64,000 nucleotides of DNA, from NCBI RefSeq assembly GCF_900091435.1, contig NZ_FMCS01000002.1, forward strand, positions 496,001 to 560,000, in the 5' to 3' direction. The notes under the pieces were generated by a model. That model saw only the letters and a program-made list of their open reading frames with translations, searched no databases and was not told where the DNA came from. Source of the stretch: Micromonospora chaiyaphumensis. Its GTDB lineage: Bacteria; Actinomycetota; Actinomycetes; Mycobacteriales; Micromonosporaceae. A program made the position numbers and the translations under genes. This document shows, piece after piece, positions 54,154 to 62,665 of the stretch (positions are counted from its first letter, which is position 1; each line of letters starts with the position of its first letter).

Positions 54154-55755
54154 ATGCCGCTGTCCTCCCGCTCCGGCCGGTCCGTCCTCGGGCGGACCGT
54201 CGGCACCGGCATCCGTGCCACCCGCCTGCTGCTCCGGGGCTCGTTGCACGGCGGCCGCTGGATGACCCGGCGGGCCGGCACGGCTCGGGCCCGCAGCGCC
54301 GGCAACGAGGTCGGCATGGTCCGCCTCTTCGACCTGCACGCCCTCTCCTGCGCCGGGGACACCCTGATCGCCATCGGGCTGGCCGGCACGATCTTCTTCG
54401 ACGTCCCGCTGGGTGAGGCGCGCAACAAGGTCGCGCTCTACCTGCTGGTGACCATGGTCCCGTTCGCCATGCTCGCCCCCGTGGTCGGTCCGCTGCTGGA
54501 CCACTTCCGGCACGGCCGCCGCTACGCGCTCGCCGCCACCATGCTGGGCCGGGCCTTCCTGGCCTGGCTGATCTCCGACTACATCGGCGGCTTCGGGCTC
54601 TATCCCGCCGCGTTCGGGGTGCTCGCCCTCTCCCGGGCGTACGGGGTGGCCCGCTCGGCCGCGGTGCCCCGGCTGCTGCCCGAGGGGCTCGGGCTGTCGC
54701 AGGTGGGCGCCCGGGCGAGCGTCTACGGCACGGTGGCCGGCGCGCTGGTCGCCCCGATCGGGCTCGCCGCCTTCTGGCTCGGACCGCAGTGGCCGCTCCG
54801 GGTCGCCTCCGTGATCTTCCTGATCGGCATGGTGATCTCGCTGCGGCTGCCGCCGCGGGCCGACTCGGAGCCGCCGGAGCGGGTGCCCCGGCCGTTGCGG
54901 GCGCTGCGCCGCCGGGACGGGGAACGCCCGCTGGGCCGGGGCCGTCCCGCCGGCCGGCTGGTGATCGCCACGCTGATCGGGGCGGCGGCGCTGCGCGGGC
55001 TCTACGGCTTCCTCCTGCTCTTCCTGGCCTTCGCGATCAAGGCCGGCGACCTGACCACCGACTTCTTCGGCCGGGACCTGGGCGCCCAGGGCGCGCTCGG
55101 CCTGGTCGGCGGCGCCCTGGCGGTGGGCACCTTCCTGGCCACCGCGATCGGCACCCGGCTGCGCATCCACCGCCCGGCCGCGATCCAGTCCAGCGGCACG
55201 GTCATCGTGGCCGGGGTGGCGGTGCTGGCCGCGCTGAAGTTCTCGCTGCCCATGGTGGCGCTGCTCTGCCTGGTCGCCTCGATGATGAGCGGGATCGCCA
55301 AGCTCGCGGTCGACGCCTCGATCCAGGAGCGGATCCCGGAGCGGCTGCGGGCCAGCTCGTTCGCCCACTCGGAGACCGCGCTCATGCTGGCCTTCGTGGC
55401 CGGCGGCGGGCTCGGCCTGGTCCCGTTCACCGGCCCGGTCGGCGTGGCGGTCGCCGCCTGCGTGGCCGCGCTGGTGGCCGCCCGCGGCGTGCTGGTGGCC
55501 ACCCGGCTGCGCAGCGAGCACCTGGTCGGCCGCCCGCTCGGCGACGACGAGTTGGCCACCGAGGCGGGCACGGAGTTCGACGACCCCGCCCCCACCTCCC
55601 CGGCCCCGCACCGCGCGGACCCGCCGCAGCACCCGGCCGACGACGAGGGGCTGGCGCCACCCGGCTTCCACATCTACCGCCCCTCCTCCTCCGTCGGCGG
55701 ACCGGGCGGCAGCGAGGAGGAGAACCGGCGGGAACCCCGGGGACCGGTGGCGTGA
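54154..55755 (+). CDS. MFS transporter upstream of mqnB
   Basis: A 533-residue membrane protein. ATG 54154 has GAGG 9 nt upstream. After a basic 50-residue N-terminus, EVGMVRLFDLHALSCAGDTL opens the first helix; twelve helices follow to about residue 470, with FGRDLGAQGALGLVGG and VDASIQERIPERLRASSFA in the second half. The last 70 residues are hydrophilic and Pro-rich (APPGFHIYRPSSS). Its substrate is unknown. Its stop overlaps the mqnB start by 4 nt, so it is co-expressed with the menaquinone gene. Confidence 0.82.
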   Translation: MPLSSRSGRSVLGRTVGTGIRATRLLLRGSLHGGRWMTRRAGTARARSAGNEVGMVRLFDLHALSCAGDTLIAIGLAGTIFFDVPLGEARNKVALYLLVTMVPFAMLAPVVGPLLDHFRHGRRYALAATMLGRAFLAWLISDYIGGFGLYPAAFGVLALSRAYGVARSAAVPRLLPEGLGLSQVGARASVYGTVAGALVAPIGLAAFWLGPQWPLRVASVIFLIGMVISLRLPPRADSEPPERVPRPLRALRRRDGERPLGRGRPAGRLVIATLIGAAALRGLYGFLLLFLAFAIKAGDLTTDFFGRDLGAQGALGLVGGALAVGTFLATAIGTRLRIHRPAAIQSSGTVIVAGVAVLAALKFSLPMVALLCLVASMMSGIAKLAVDASIQERIPERLRASSFAHSETALMLAFVAGGGLGLVPFTGPVGVAVAACVAALVAARGVLVATRLRSEHLVGRPLGDDELATEAGTEFDDPAPTSPAPHRADPPQHPADDEGLAPPGFHIYRPSSSVGGPGGSEEENRREPRGPVA

Positions 55756-56402
55756 GCGGACTGCTGGTGGTGACCGCGGTGCCCGCCGAGGCCGACGCGG
55801 TCCGGGCGGGCCTCACCGACCCCACGGTCACCGTCGCGCCGGTCGGGGTGGGTCCCGCCGTCGCCGGCGCCGCCACCGCACGGCTGCTGGCGCTCGCCGA
55901 GGCAGCCGGACGCCCGTACCGGGCGGTGGTCAGCGCGGGCATCGCGGGCGGCTTCGTCGGCCGCGCACCGGTCGGCGGCACCGTCCTGGCCACCCGCAGT
56001 GTCGCCGCCGACCTGGGCGCCGAGTCCCCCACCGGCTTCATCCCGTTGGAGGACCTGGGCATGCCCGCCGAGCTGCTGGGCGGCGGCAGCGTCGTACCCG
56101 CCGACCCCGGCCTGCTGGGCGCCCTCCGCACCGCCCTGCCGGACGCCACCGTCGGCGCGGTACTCACGATCAGCACGGTCACCGGCACCGCCGCGAGCAC
56201 CGCAGCCCTCGCCGACCGTCACCCCGACGCCGTGGCCGAGGCCATGGAGGGGTACGGCGTCGCGGTCGCCGCCACCCAGGCCGACCTCCCCTTCGCCGAG
56301 CTGCGCACGATCTCCAACCCCATCGGCCCCCGCGACCGCGGCTCGTGGCGGATGCGCGAGGCGTTCGCCGCACTCACCGCGGCCGCAGCCGCCCTCCGCT
56401 GA
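55752..56402 (+). CDS. mqnB: Futalosine hydrolase
   Basis: A 216-residue nucleosidase of the MTA/SAH-nucleosidase fold, which cleaves futalosine to dehypoxanthine futalosine and hypoxanthine in the alternative menaquinone pathway. GTG 55752 overlaps the MFS stop. Signatures: VVTAVPAEADAVRAGL, SAGIAGGF, TISTVTGTA, AEAMEGYGVAVAA (MxxE motif) and ELRTISNPIGPRDRGSW. Its last 29 nt overlap the 3' end of the convergent XRE-GNAT gene. mqnD lies 1.6 kb further on. Confidence 0.9.
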   Translation: MSGLLVVTAVPAEADAVRAGLTDPTVTVAPVGVGPAVAGAATARLLALAEAAGRPYRAVVSAGIAGGFVGRAPVGGTVLATRSVAADLGAESPTGFIPLEDLGMPAELLGGGSVVPADPGLLGALRTALPDATVGAVLTISTVTGTAASTAALADRHPDAVAEAMEGYGVAVAATQADLPFAELRTISNPIGPRDRGSWRMREAFAALTAAAAALR

Positions 56403-57258
56403 CCGGCGCCGGCCCTTCGCTTGTGGGCGGTGGCTGCCCGCGGCGGACCGGCCGCTCGAAGCGCAAGGCCGCCGGCCGGCTCGCCTCCAACTCGAATCCG
56501 CAGGCGAGCAGGAAGCTCGCGCCGCCGCTCTCGGCGATCGCGTGCGCCGACCGCACGCCGGCCCGGTCCATCTCCGCCAAAAACGCGGCGACCAGCCGGC
56601 GCCCGATGCCCAGCAAGCGGTAAGCCGGCGCGACGAGCACACCGTCCACCACGATCTGCCGCTGACCCAGCTCGGGATGCCCGATGAGCAGGTCGGAGCT
56701 GCGTTCGTGCGCACGCAGCTCACCGACGAGATCACCATCCGGCAACTCGGCGACGAACCGCCAGGAGGTCGACGGCAGAGCCGGATCGACGTGTCGGCGG
56801 ACCAGGTAGTCGCTGCGCACCCGCTCACGCTGCCGGTCCCGGTCCCGCATGGTGCGATCGAGCCGGAACGTCACGGCCGGCAACTGCGGCCAGCGGTTTG
56901 GTGGCACGTTGAACCAGTGCGCCCACCAGGCACCGGGCCAGTCCTTCGGCTCACGCACCTCGCGGGCGTCCAGGTGGGCGGGGCAGTGCCGCCCCGCCGC
57001 GTCCCGCAGGTCCTCGTGCGGCACCGCCGCCAACTCGCCGGTCACCGGCCCTTCGAGAACGATCCGACCGGCCACGGCACCGAAGAGACGTTCGACGGTG
57101 CGAAAGCTCGGATCCGACGACTGCCCCGACTCGATGCGGGCAATCGTGGCCTGCGGCACCCCGGACTTGCAGGCCAGCTCCCGCTGGCTCAGATCAGCGG
57201 CGCGGCGCAGTGCCCGCAGGGTCGCAGCCAGGTCGGTCACGGACTCGGCGTCGGTCAC
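56374..57258 (-). CDS. XRE-type HTH fused to GNAT acetyltransferase
   Basis: A 294-residue two-domain protein starting at GTG 57258. Residues about 9-65 are a Cro/C1-type HTH (LRALRRAADLSQRELACKSG, then VPQATIARIESG). A middle section rich in Trp/Pro/Arg (about 90-150) is of unknown fold. Residues about 170-275 are a GNAT domain with the acetyl-CoA loop LVAPAYRLLGIGRRLVAAFL (RxxGIG). It may acetylate a small molecule or protein and regulate its own synthesis. The 3' end overlaps mqnB by 29 nt, convergently. Confidence 0.82.
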   Translation of the reverse strand: MTDAESVTDLAATLRALRRAADLSQRELACKSGVPQATIARIESGQSSDPSFRTVERLFGAVAGRIVLEGPVTGELAAVPHEDLRDAAGRHCPAHLDAREVREPKDWPGAWWAHWFNVPPNRWPQLPAVTFRLDRTMRDRDRQRERVRSDYLVRRHVDPALPSTSWRFVAELPDGDLVGELRAHERSSDLLIGHPELGQRQIVVDGVLVAPAYRLLGIGRRLVAAFLAEMDRAGVRSAHAIAESGGASFLLACGFELEASRPAALRFERPVRRGQPPPTSEGPAPVSGGRLRPR

Positions 57259-57309
57259 CGAGCCATGTTGGGGCGCTGCCGCGACCACCCTCAACCCGGC
57301 CTTTCCACC

Positions 57310-57330
57310 TGTGGATAACCATGTGGAAAA
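57310..57330. promoter_or_regulatory. Pair of DnaA-box-like sequences
   Basis: TGTGGATAA (57310-57318) is an exact reverse complement of the consensus TTATCCACA; TGTGGAAAA (57322-57330) differs at one base. Starts are 12 bp apart, about 50 bp upstream of the XRE-GNAT start. Confidence 0.4.
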
Positions 57331-57520
57331 CAGCGGTGGCTGGGGACGGGTGAGGTCGCTGGCGACTACAAACTTGATGACGTGGACGAGTCAGGACCTC
57401 AGGCAGTGCGGCTCCGGTGTGCTCGTTGACAACATCACTGAGGTCCCAGGCGGGTCAGGCCAGGGCTGCTGCGGACGTCACGACCCCGGGCGCACGTGGC
57501 CGGGGGCATGCCCCGACCCG

Positions 57521-57795
57521 TTCACGTCATCAAGTTCCTAGCCGCTGGACAACAGGTGCCCAGGCCGAGCGGTGAGCCGGCGCACCGGCGAACTCGACGC
57601 ACTCGACGCACCGGCGAACCGGCGAACCGGCGGACTCGGCGCAGCGGCGGACTCGGCGCAGCGGCGGACTCGGCGCAGCGGCGGACTCGGCGCAGCGGCG
57701 GACTCGGCGCACCGGCCCCAAAACGCCGACGCCATGCATCGGGCGCACGTTGTCAACGGACTGCCGCGATCCATTCACGTCATCAAGTTCCTAGC
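57521..57795. repeat. 22-bp direct repeats flanking the tandem-repeat tract
   Basis: TTCACGTCATCAAGTTCCTA plus GC occurs identically at 57521-57542 and 57774-57795, 253 bp apart. The inner 14 bp recur inverted at 57371-57386 with one change near the end. Confidence 0.65.
57629..57713 (+). repeat. 17-bp tandem repeat (five units)
   Basis: GGCGGACTCGGCGCAGC repeats head to tail at 57629, 57646, 57663, 57680 and 57697; the fifth unit has one change. Degenerate 9-bp forms (GCGAACCGG-like) precede it from about 57582. Confidence 0.85.
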
Positions 57796-57945
57796 GGCTG
57801 ACGAGAGGTCCCAAGCCGAGGCGGCGAGGCCCACCCAACGCCGGCACGCCGTTGCGGGTCCCGGGGGCTGACGGGCCGACAGGCTCGACAGGTCGCCCGT
57901 CACACCTGGCGGGGTCGGGGTGGCGGGCACCGGATCGGGCGGGGT

Positions 57946-57951
57946 TACGGT
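57946..57951 (+). promoter_or_regulatory. -10 box TACGGT, leaderless layout
   Basis: TACGGT, 6 nt, then GTG at 57958. Confidence 0.6.
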
Positions 57952-57957
57952 GGGGGC

Positions 57958-58788
57958 GTGGCACTCTCTCTGGCGATCTCGCCCTGCCCCAACGACACCT
58001 TCGTCTTCGACGCCCTCGTGCACGGCCGGGTGCCCGGCGCGCCGGCCGTCGAGGTGACCTACGCCGACGTGGACGTCACCAACACGGCCGCCGAGCGTGG
58101 GGCGTTCGACCTCGTGAAGGTGAGCTACGCGGCGCTGCCGTGGCTACTCGACGACTACCACCTGCTGCCCTGCGGGGGCGCGCTGGGCCGGGGTTGCGGT
58201 CCGCTGGTGCTCACCCGCGGCGACCGGACCGACCTGTCCGGCGCGACGGTGGCGGTGCCGGGTGAGCGGACCACGGCGTACCTGCTGTTCCGGCTCTGGG
58301 CTGCCGACCAGGCTCCGGCGCGGATCGAGGTCGTGCCGTTCCACGAGATCATGCCGGGGGTGGCGGCCGGGCGGTACGACGCCGGGCTGGTCATCCACGA
58401 GGCGCGTTTCACCTACCCGCGGCACGGGTTGACCGCCCTGGTCGACCTGGGCGAGTGGTGGGAGGGCGACACGGGGCTGCCGATCCCGCTCGGCGCGATC
58501 CTGGCCCGCAAGGGCGCGGTCGACCCGGTCGAGGCCGCGGCCTGGATCCGCGAGTCGGTGCGGCAGGCGTGGGCCGACCCGGAGGCCAGCCGGGAGTACG
58601 TGCTCGCGCACGCGCAGGAGATGGAGCCCGACGTGGTGGATCGGCACATCGGCCTCTACGTCAACGAGTTCACCGCCGACCTGGGAGAGGCCGGCTTCGC
58701 CGCCGTGGAGGCGCTGCTGGGCCGGGCCGCCGACGCCGGGCTCGTCCCTCAGACCTCCAGCTCGCGCGCCACCGCGTGGACCAGCTGA
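57958..58788 (+). CDS. mqnD: 1,4-dihydroxy-6-naphthoate synthase
   Basis: A 276-residue enzyme of the futalosine menaquinone pathway, acting on cyclic dehypoxanthine futalosine. It begins MALSLAISPCPNDTFVFDAL, the diagnostic MqnD start, and contains NTAAERGAFDLVKVSYAAL, VPGERTTAYLLFRLW, and HEIMPGVAAGRYDAGLVIHE with the catalytic His of the bilobal periplasmic-binding-like fold. Its last 40 nt overlap the convergent cold-shock gene. GTG 57958 is fixed by a leaderless -10 box. Confidence 0.93.
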   Translation: MALSLAISPCPNDTFVFDALVHGRVPGAPAVEVTYADVDVTNTAAERGAFDLVKVSYAALPWLLDDYHLLPCGGALGRGCGPLVLTRGDRTDLSGATVAVPGERTTAYLLFRLWAADQAPARIEVVPFHEIMPGVAAGRYDAGLVIHEARFTYPRHGLTALVDLGEWWEGDTGLPIPLGAILARKGAVDPVEAAAWIRESVRQAWADPEASREYVLAHAQEMEPDVVDRHIGLYVNEFTADLGEAGFAAVEALLGRAADAGLVPQTSSSRATAWTS

Positions 58789-59135
58789 GCGATCTTCTGC
58801 GCGGTCTTCCGGTCCGGGAAGCGGCCCCGGCGCAGGTCCGGCTGGACCTTCGCCTCCAGCACCTTGATCATGTCTTCGACCAGGCCGTGCAGCTCCTCGG
58901 CCGGCCGCCGGCGCAGCTCCGCCACCGAGGGCGGCGCCTCCAGCAGCTTGACCCCCATGGCCTGGGCGCCCCGCCGGCTGTCCACCACGCTGAAATCGAC
59001 CCGCTGGCCGCCCTTCAGGTCGGCGACACCCGCCGGTAGCGCGCCCTTGGGCAGGAATACGTCGCCACCCTCGTCACTGGTGACGAACCCGTATCCCTTG
59101 GCCGCGTCATACCACTTCACTCGACCCGTCGGCAC
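58749..59135 (-). CDS. Cold-shock-domain protein with C-terminal extension
   Basis: A 128-residue protein. Residues 1-66 are a cold-shock OB fold: GRVKWYDAAKGYGFVTSDEG includes RNP1 (KGYGFV), while the RNP2 region reads DVFLPKGAL rather than the usual VFVHFSAI. A helical 60-residue C-terminal domain follows (EELHGLVEDMIKVLEAKVQP, DRKTAQKIAQLVHAVARELE). This CspA-plus-helical form is found in actinobacteria, where it probably binds RNA or single-stranded DNA. Its end overlaps mqnD by 40 nt, convergently. Confidence 0.88.
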   Translation of the reverse strand: MPTGRVKWYDAAKGYGFVTSDEGGDVFLPKGALPAGVADLKGGQRVDFSVVDSRRGAQAMGVKLLEAPPSVAELRRRPAEELHGLVEDMIKVLEAKVQPDLRRGRFPDRKTAQKIAQLVHAVARELEV

Positions 59136-59162
59136 CTGAAACCCCTGCTTCGCTCGGAACCT

Positions 59163-59786
59163 CTACCCCTCCAAGGCTAGCCCGATGATCCGGTCCAGCG
59201 CCCCCGGGAATTCGGTGAGATCATCCAGCACCACGTGCGCTCCGGCGGCGCTCAGCTCATCCCTCGTACAGGGGCCGGTCGCCACTCCCACGCCCGGGAT
59301 TCCCGCAGCTTGCGCTGCGGCCATGTCGGCCACGTGATCGCCCACGTAGAGGGTGGCGCCGTGCTCCCGCAGCGCGGTCGCCTTCTGCTCGGCGAACAGG
59401 TCGCCGGCCAGCTCGTCGACGGCCAGGCCGAGGTGGTCGAGGTGCAGCTTCGCCAGCCGGCCGATCTTGGAGGTCACCACCATGACGCGGCCGCCGCGCG
59501 CGTGCACCGCCTTGATCGCGGCCTCCGCGCCGGGCAGCGGCAGACTCGGGGTGATCGCGTACGCCGGGTACAGCTCGCGGTAGGCGAGGACCGCCTCCTC
59601 GACCTGCTCGGGCGGGAACCAGTGCGCGATCTCGGTGCGCAGCGGCGGTCCGAGGCGGGAAACCGCCAGCTCGGCGTCGACGGGCACACCGGTCTGCGCG
59701 GTCAGCGCCCGGTAGGCGGCCGCGATGCCGGGGCGCGAGTCGACAAGGGTCATGTCGAGGTCGAAGCCGACCATGAGCGAGGGCAT
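59163..59786 (-). CDS. HAD-superfamily phosphatase (Gph-like)
   Basis: A 207-residue HAD enzyme. Asp9 and Asp11 lie in VGFDLDMTLVDSRPG, with a small helical cap (about 17-80). Motif II is VMVVTSKIGRLAKLHL, motif III is in the following LFAEQKATAL region, and motif IV is YVGDHVADM with the two metal Asp residues. It resembles phosphoglycolate-phosphatase-like proteins, but the substrate cannot be set. It lies 27 nt upstream of the cold-shock gene on the same strand and has its own leaderless-type promoter. Confidence 0.85.
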   Translation of the reverse strand: MPSLMVGFDLDMTLVDSRPGIAAAYRALTAQTGVPVDAELAVSRLGPPLRTEIAHWFPPEQVEEAVLAYRELYPAYAITPSLPLPGAEAAIKAVHARGGRVMVVTSKIGRLAKLHLDHLGLAVDELAGDLFAEQKATALREHGATLYVGDHVADMAAAQAAGIPGVGVATGPCTRDELSAAGAHVVLDDLTEFPGALDRIIGLALEG

Positions 59787-59792
59787 GTCGAG

Positions 59793-59798
59793 AACGTA
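59793..59798 (-). promoter_or_regulatory. -10 box TACGTT, leaderless layout
   Basis: TACGTT on the minus strand, 6 nt, then ATG at 59786. Confidence 0.6.
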
Positions 59799-59847
59799 CC
59801 CGTCCGAGGGGCGCGACCGGCCCCGGCCGGGCTAGCGTGGAACGACG

Positions 59848-62316
59848 ATGACCACCTCATTCGCCGACCACCTGCGGACCCTTCCCGACGAGTCCCTGGC
59901 CGCCCTCCTCCAGCTGCGGCCGGACCTCGTCGTACCGGTGCCGGCAGACGTCTCCGCCCTCGCCATCCGCGCCCAGTCGCGGGTCTCCGTGGCGCGGGCG
60001 CTCGACGGGCTGGACCAGTTCACCCTCCAGATCCTGGACGCCGCCCGGCTCACCCGGGATCCGGAGGGCGGCGGCACCGCCACCGAGGCCATCCTGGCCC
60101 TGGCCACCTCCGGCCCGCACCCGCCCGCCCCGGCCGCGGTCCGCGGCGCGGTGAACCGGCTCCGCGCGCTCTTCCTCCTGTACGGGCCGGAGCACGACCT
60201 GCACGTGGTGGGTGGCGTCGACGAGGTGTCCCCGTACCTCGCGGGTCTGGGCCGGCCGGCCGCGGAGCTGGACCCGCGCGCGGCGGCGGTGTGCACGGAC
60301 CCGGCGAAGCTGCGGCGGACGCTGCTGGCCGCGCCGCCCTCGGCCCGGGCGATCCTGGACCGGCTCGCCGCCGGGCCGCCGGTCGGCACCGTGCCCCCGG
60401 GCGCGCTGGAGGCCCCCGCCACCGGCGAGGAGGACGTCCTCCCGCCCGACCTGGTCAACGGCGGGGCGGCGACCGGCTCCCCGATCCGTTGGCTCGTGGA
60501 GCACCGGCTGCTCGTCCGGATGTCGGCCGTCAAGGGCGGCGGCAGCGTCGAACTGCCCCGCGAGGTCGGGCTGCTGCTGCGGCGGGACACCGGCCCGCTC
60601 GGCCCGATGCGCACCACCCCGCCCGAGGTGTCGAGCCCGCCGCGGGAGGCCAAGTCCGTCGACTCGGCCGGCGCCGGGCAGACCATGGAGGTGGTCCGGC
60701 ACACCGAGGCCCTGCTGGAGGCCCTGGCCGCCGAGCCGGCCCCGGTGCTGCGGTCCGGGGGCGTGGGCGTCCGCGACCTGCGCCGGCTGGCCCGCAACCT
60801 CGGGCTGGACGACCCGACCACCGCGCTGCTCTTCGAGGTCGCCTACGCGGCCGGGCTGGCCGGCGAGCTGGACCTGACCGGGTCGGTCACCACCCGGTAC
60901 GGGGGCGACCAGCAGATCCTGCCCACCGGCGGGTACGAGGTGTGGCGGGCCGCCTCACTGGCCCAGCGCTGGGAGCAGCTGGCCCGGGCGTGGCTCATGA
61001 TGACCCGCCAGGTGGGCCTCGTCGGCCAGCGCGACGACCGGGACCGGCCGATCTCGGTGCTCTCGGCCGAGGCCGAACGGGCCGGCGCGCCGGCCGCCCG
61101 GCGGTCCGTGCTCGCCGAGCTGGCCGACCTGCCCCCGGGCACCGCACCGACCCCGGAGGAGGTGCTGGAGCTGCTGGACTGGCGGGCGCCCCGGCGCGCC
61201 CGCGGCCGGGAGGCGGCGCACCGCGAGGTGCTGGCCGAGGCGGCCCAGCTCGGGGTGACCGGGCTCGGGGCGCTGACCTCGTACGGGCGGCTGCTGCTGG
61301 CCGAGCTGAGCGACGCCGACGAGCGGGCCGCCGACCCGCTCGGGCTGCACTCCGAGGCCGAGTCGGGCGAGCCGTCCACCGCCGTCCGCGCGCTGGACGC
61401 GCTGCTGCCCGCACCCGTCGACCACTTCCTCGTGCAGGCCGACCTGACCGTGGTGGTGCCCGGCCCGCCCGACCCGGCGCTCGCCGGCGAGCTGGACGTG
61501 GTGGCCGAGCACGAGTCGGCCGGCGGGGCGAGCGTCTACCGGGTCACCACGGCCAGCGTCCGGCGCGCCCTGGACGCCGGCTACTCGGCCGACGACCTGC
61601 ACGCGCTGTTCCGCCGCCGGTCGCGTACCCCGGTGCCGCAGGGGCTGACCTACCTGGTGGACGACGTGGCGCGCAAGCACGGCGGGCTGCGGGTCGGCTC
61701 GGCCGGCGGCTACGTGCGCAGCGACGACGAGGCGCTGCTCACCGAGGTGCAGGCCGACAGGCGGCTGGAGGCGCTGGCCTTCCGCCGGCTGGCGCCGACG
61801 GTGCTGATCACCCCGTACCAGGTGAACCGGATGCTGACCGCGCTGCGCGACGCCGGTTACGCGCCGGTCGCCGAGGATGCGGGCGGCGCTGCCGTGCTCG
61901 CCCGGCCGAAGACGCGGCGGGCACCGGCCCGGGTGCACGCGGCGGGCCGTACCCTCGACCCGCTCGCGGCGCCGCGGCTGCCGATGCCCCGCCTGCTCGG
62001 CGTGGTCGAGCAGATCCGCCGGGGCGACGCGGCGGCCCGCGCGGCGCGGCGCGCCCCGGACGTGGTCCGGGGGACGGCGCGCAAGGGCCCGGGGCCGGCG
62101 CACACCCACAGCGACGCCCTGGCAGTGCTTCAGCAGGCGGTACGGGACAAGGCGCTGGTCTGGGTCGGCTACGTCGACGCGCACGGGGCAACCGGGTCCC
62201 GGCTGGTCCGGCCGGTCTCGATGGGGGCCGGCTACCTGCGCGCCGAGGACGAGCGCACCGAGATGCTGCACACCTTCGCGCTGCACCGGATCACCGCGGC
62301 GGTGCTGGAGGACTAG
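59848..62316 (+). CDS. Helicase-associated XPB/Ssl2 N-domain protein with WYL-like C-terminus
   Basis: An 822-residue protein lacking Walker A and DEAH motifs, so not itself a helicase. It begins TTSFADHLRTLPDESLAALL, with RAQSRVSVARALDGLDQFTL and winged-helix-like repeats. The central part (about 500-700: DHFLVQADLTVVVPGPPDPA, YRVTTASVRRALDAGYSADD) matches the XPB/Ssl2 N-terminal (Helicase_C_3) domain. The last 75 residues (VRDKALVWVGYVDAHGAT, then SRLVRPVSMG) resemble a WYL nucleic-acid-sensing domain. TAGCGT sits 9 nt before ATG 59848. The XPB helicase gene follows 1.4 kb downstream. Confidence 0.84.
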   Translation: MTTSFADHLRTLPDESLAALLQLRPDLVVPVPADVSALAIRAQSRVSVARALDGLDQFTLQILDAARLTRDPEGGGTATEAILALATSGPHPPAPAAVRGAVNRLRALFLLYGPEHDLHVVGGVDEVSPYLAGLGRPAAELDPRAAAVCTDPAKLRRTLLAAPPSARAILDRLAAGPPVGTVPPGALEAPATGEEDVLPPDLVNGGAATGSPIRWLVEHRLLVRMSAVKGGGSVELPREVGLLLRRDTGPLGPMRTTPPEVSSPPREAKSVDSAGAGQTMEVVRHTEALLEALAAEPAPVLRSGGVGVRDLRRLARNLGLDDPTTALLFEVAYAAGLAGELDLTGSVTTRYGGDQQILPTGGYEVWRAASLAQRWEQLARAWLMMTRQVGLVGQRDDRDRPISVLSAEAERAGAPAARRSVLAELADLPPGTAPTPEEVLELLDWRAPRRARGREAAHREVLAEAAQLGVTGLGALTSYGRLLLAELSDADERAADPLGLHSEAESGEPSTAVRALDALLPAPVDHFLVQADLTVVVPGPPDPALAGELDVVAEHESAGGASVYRVTTASVRRALDAGYSADDLHALFRRRSRTPVPQGLTYLVDDVARKHGGLRVGSAGGYVRSDDEALLTEVQADRRLEALAFRRLAPTVLITPYQVNRMLTALRDAGYAPVAEDAGGAAVLARPKTRRAPARVHAAGRTLDPLAAPRLPMPRLLGVVEQIRRGDAAARAARRAPDVVRGTARKGPGPAHTHSDALAVLQQAVRDKALVWVGYVDAHGATGSRLVRPVSMGAGYLRAEDERTEMLHTFALHRITAAVLED

Positions 62317-62549
62317 TCGCCGTTGCGGCGCAGGGTGCCGACCACCGAGACCGCCAGCAGCAGGGCGAACGCGGCACCGGCCGACTCGCCGACCGAGTCG
62401 ACGAAGCCCTGCCGCTGCACCAGCAACCCGAACAGGAACCAGCCGAAGATGCCGGTGGCGGCGGCCGCGTAGCCGAACAGGGCCGCCGGTGAGACCTCCG
62501 GCTGGCGCGCCCGGTCGTCCTCGGGAAGCACGTCGTGGTCGACCGTCAT
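62313..62549 (-). CDS. Hypothetical two-helix membrane protein
   Basis: A 78-residue protein: 20 acidic, hydrophilic residues (MTVDHDVLPEDDRARQPEVS), then two transmembrane helices (ALFGYAAAATGIFGWFLFGL and GAAFALLLAVSVVGTL) joined by a short polar loop with QRQGFVDS. ATG 62549 follows GGGAGGGG. It overlaps the end of the convergent 822-residue gene by 4 nt. No family recognised. Confidence 0.7.
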   Translation of the reverse strand: MTVDHDVLPEDDRARQPEVSPAALFGYAAAATGIFGWFLFGLLVQRQGFVDSVGESAGAAFALLLAVSVVGTLRRNGD

Positions 62550-62665
62550 CTGCAGCCCCTCCCCCGCACCGTGGTGGACCCGGCCTCCAGCGTGGCACCG
62601 GAGGGGGTCACCCGGACAGGGGATAAAACCCTGAACCGGGCGCGCGGGTCACGGACGGCGGGGTA

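Larger units (their letters stand above)
57259..57957. other. 700-bp gene-free, repeat-rich region
   Basis: No open frame here has convincing coding character. It holds two DnaA-box-like 9-mers, three copies of an AACTTGATGACGTG motif (one inverted at 57371-57386, two direct within 57521-57542 and 57774-57795), a 17-bp tandem repeat, and the mqnD promoter at its right end. It separates mqnB from mqnD. Confidence 0.6.

Noticed and set aside
57582-57713. Possible CRISPR array
   Set aside because: Units are contiguous 17-mers with no spacers, and no cas genes are present.
59235-62492. 1085-codon open frame on the plus strand
   Set aside because: Frame-shifted shadow of the 822-residue XPB-N/WYL-like gene; Arg/Gly/Pro-rich, no domain.
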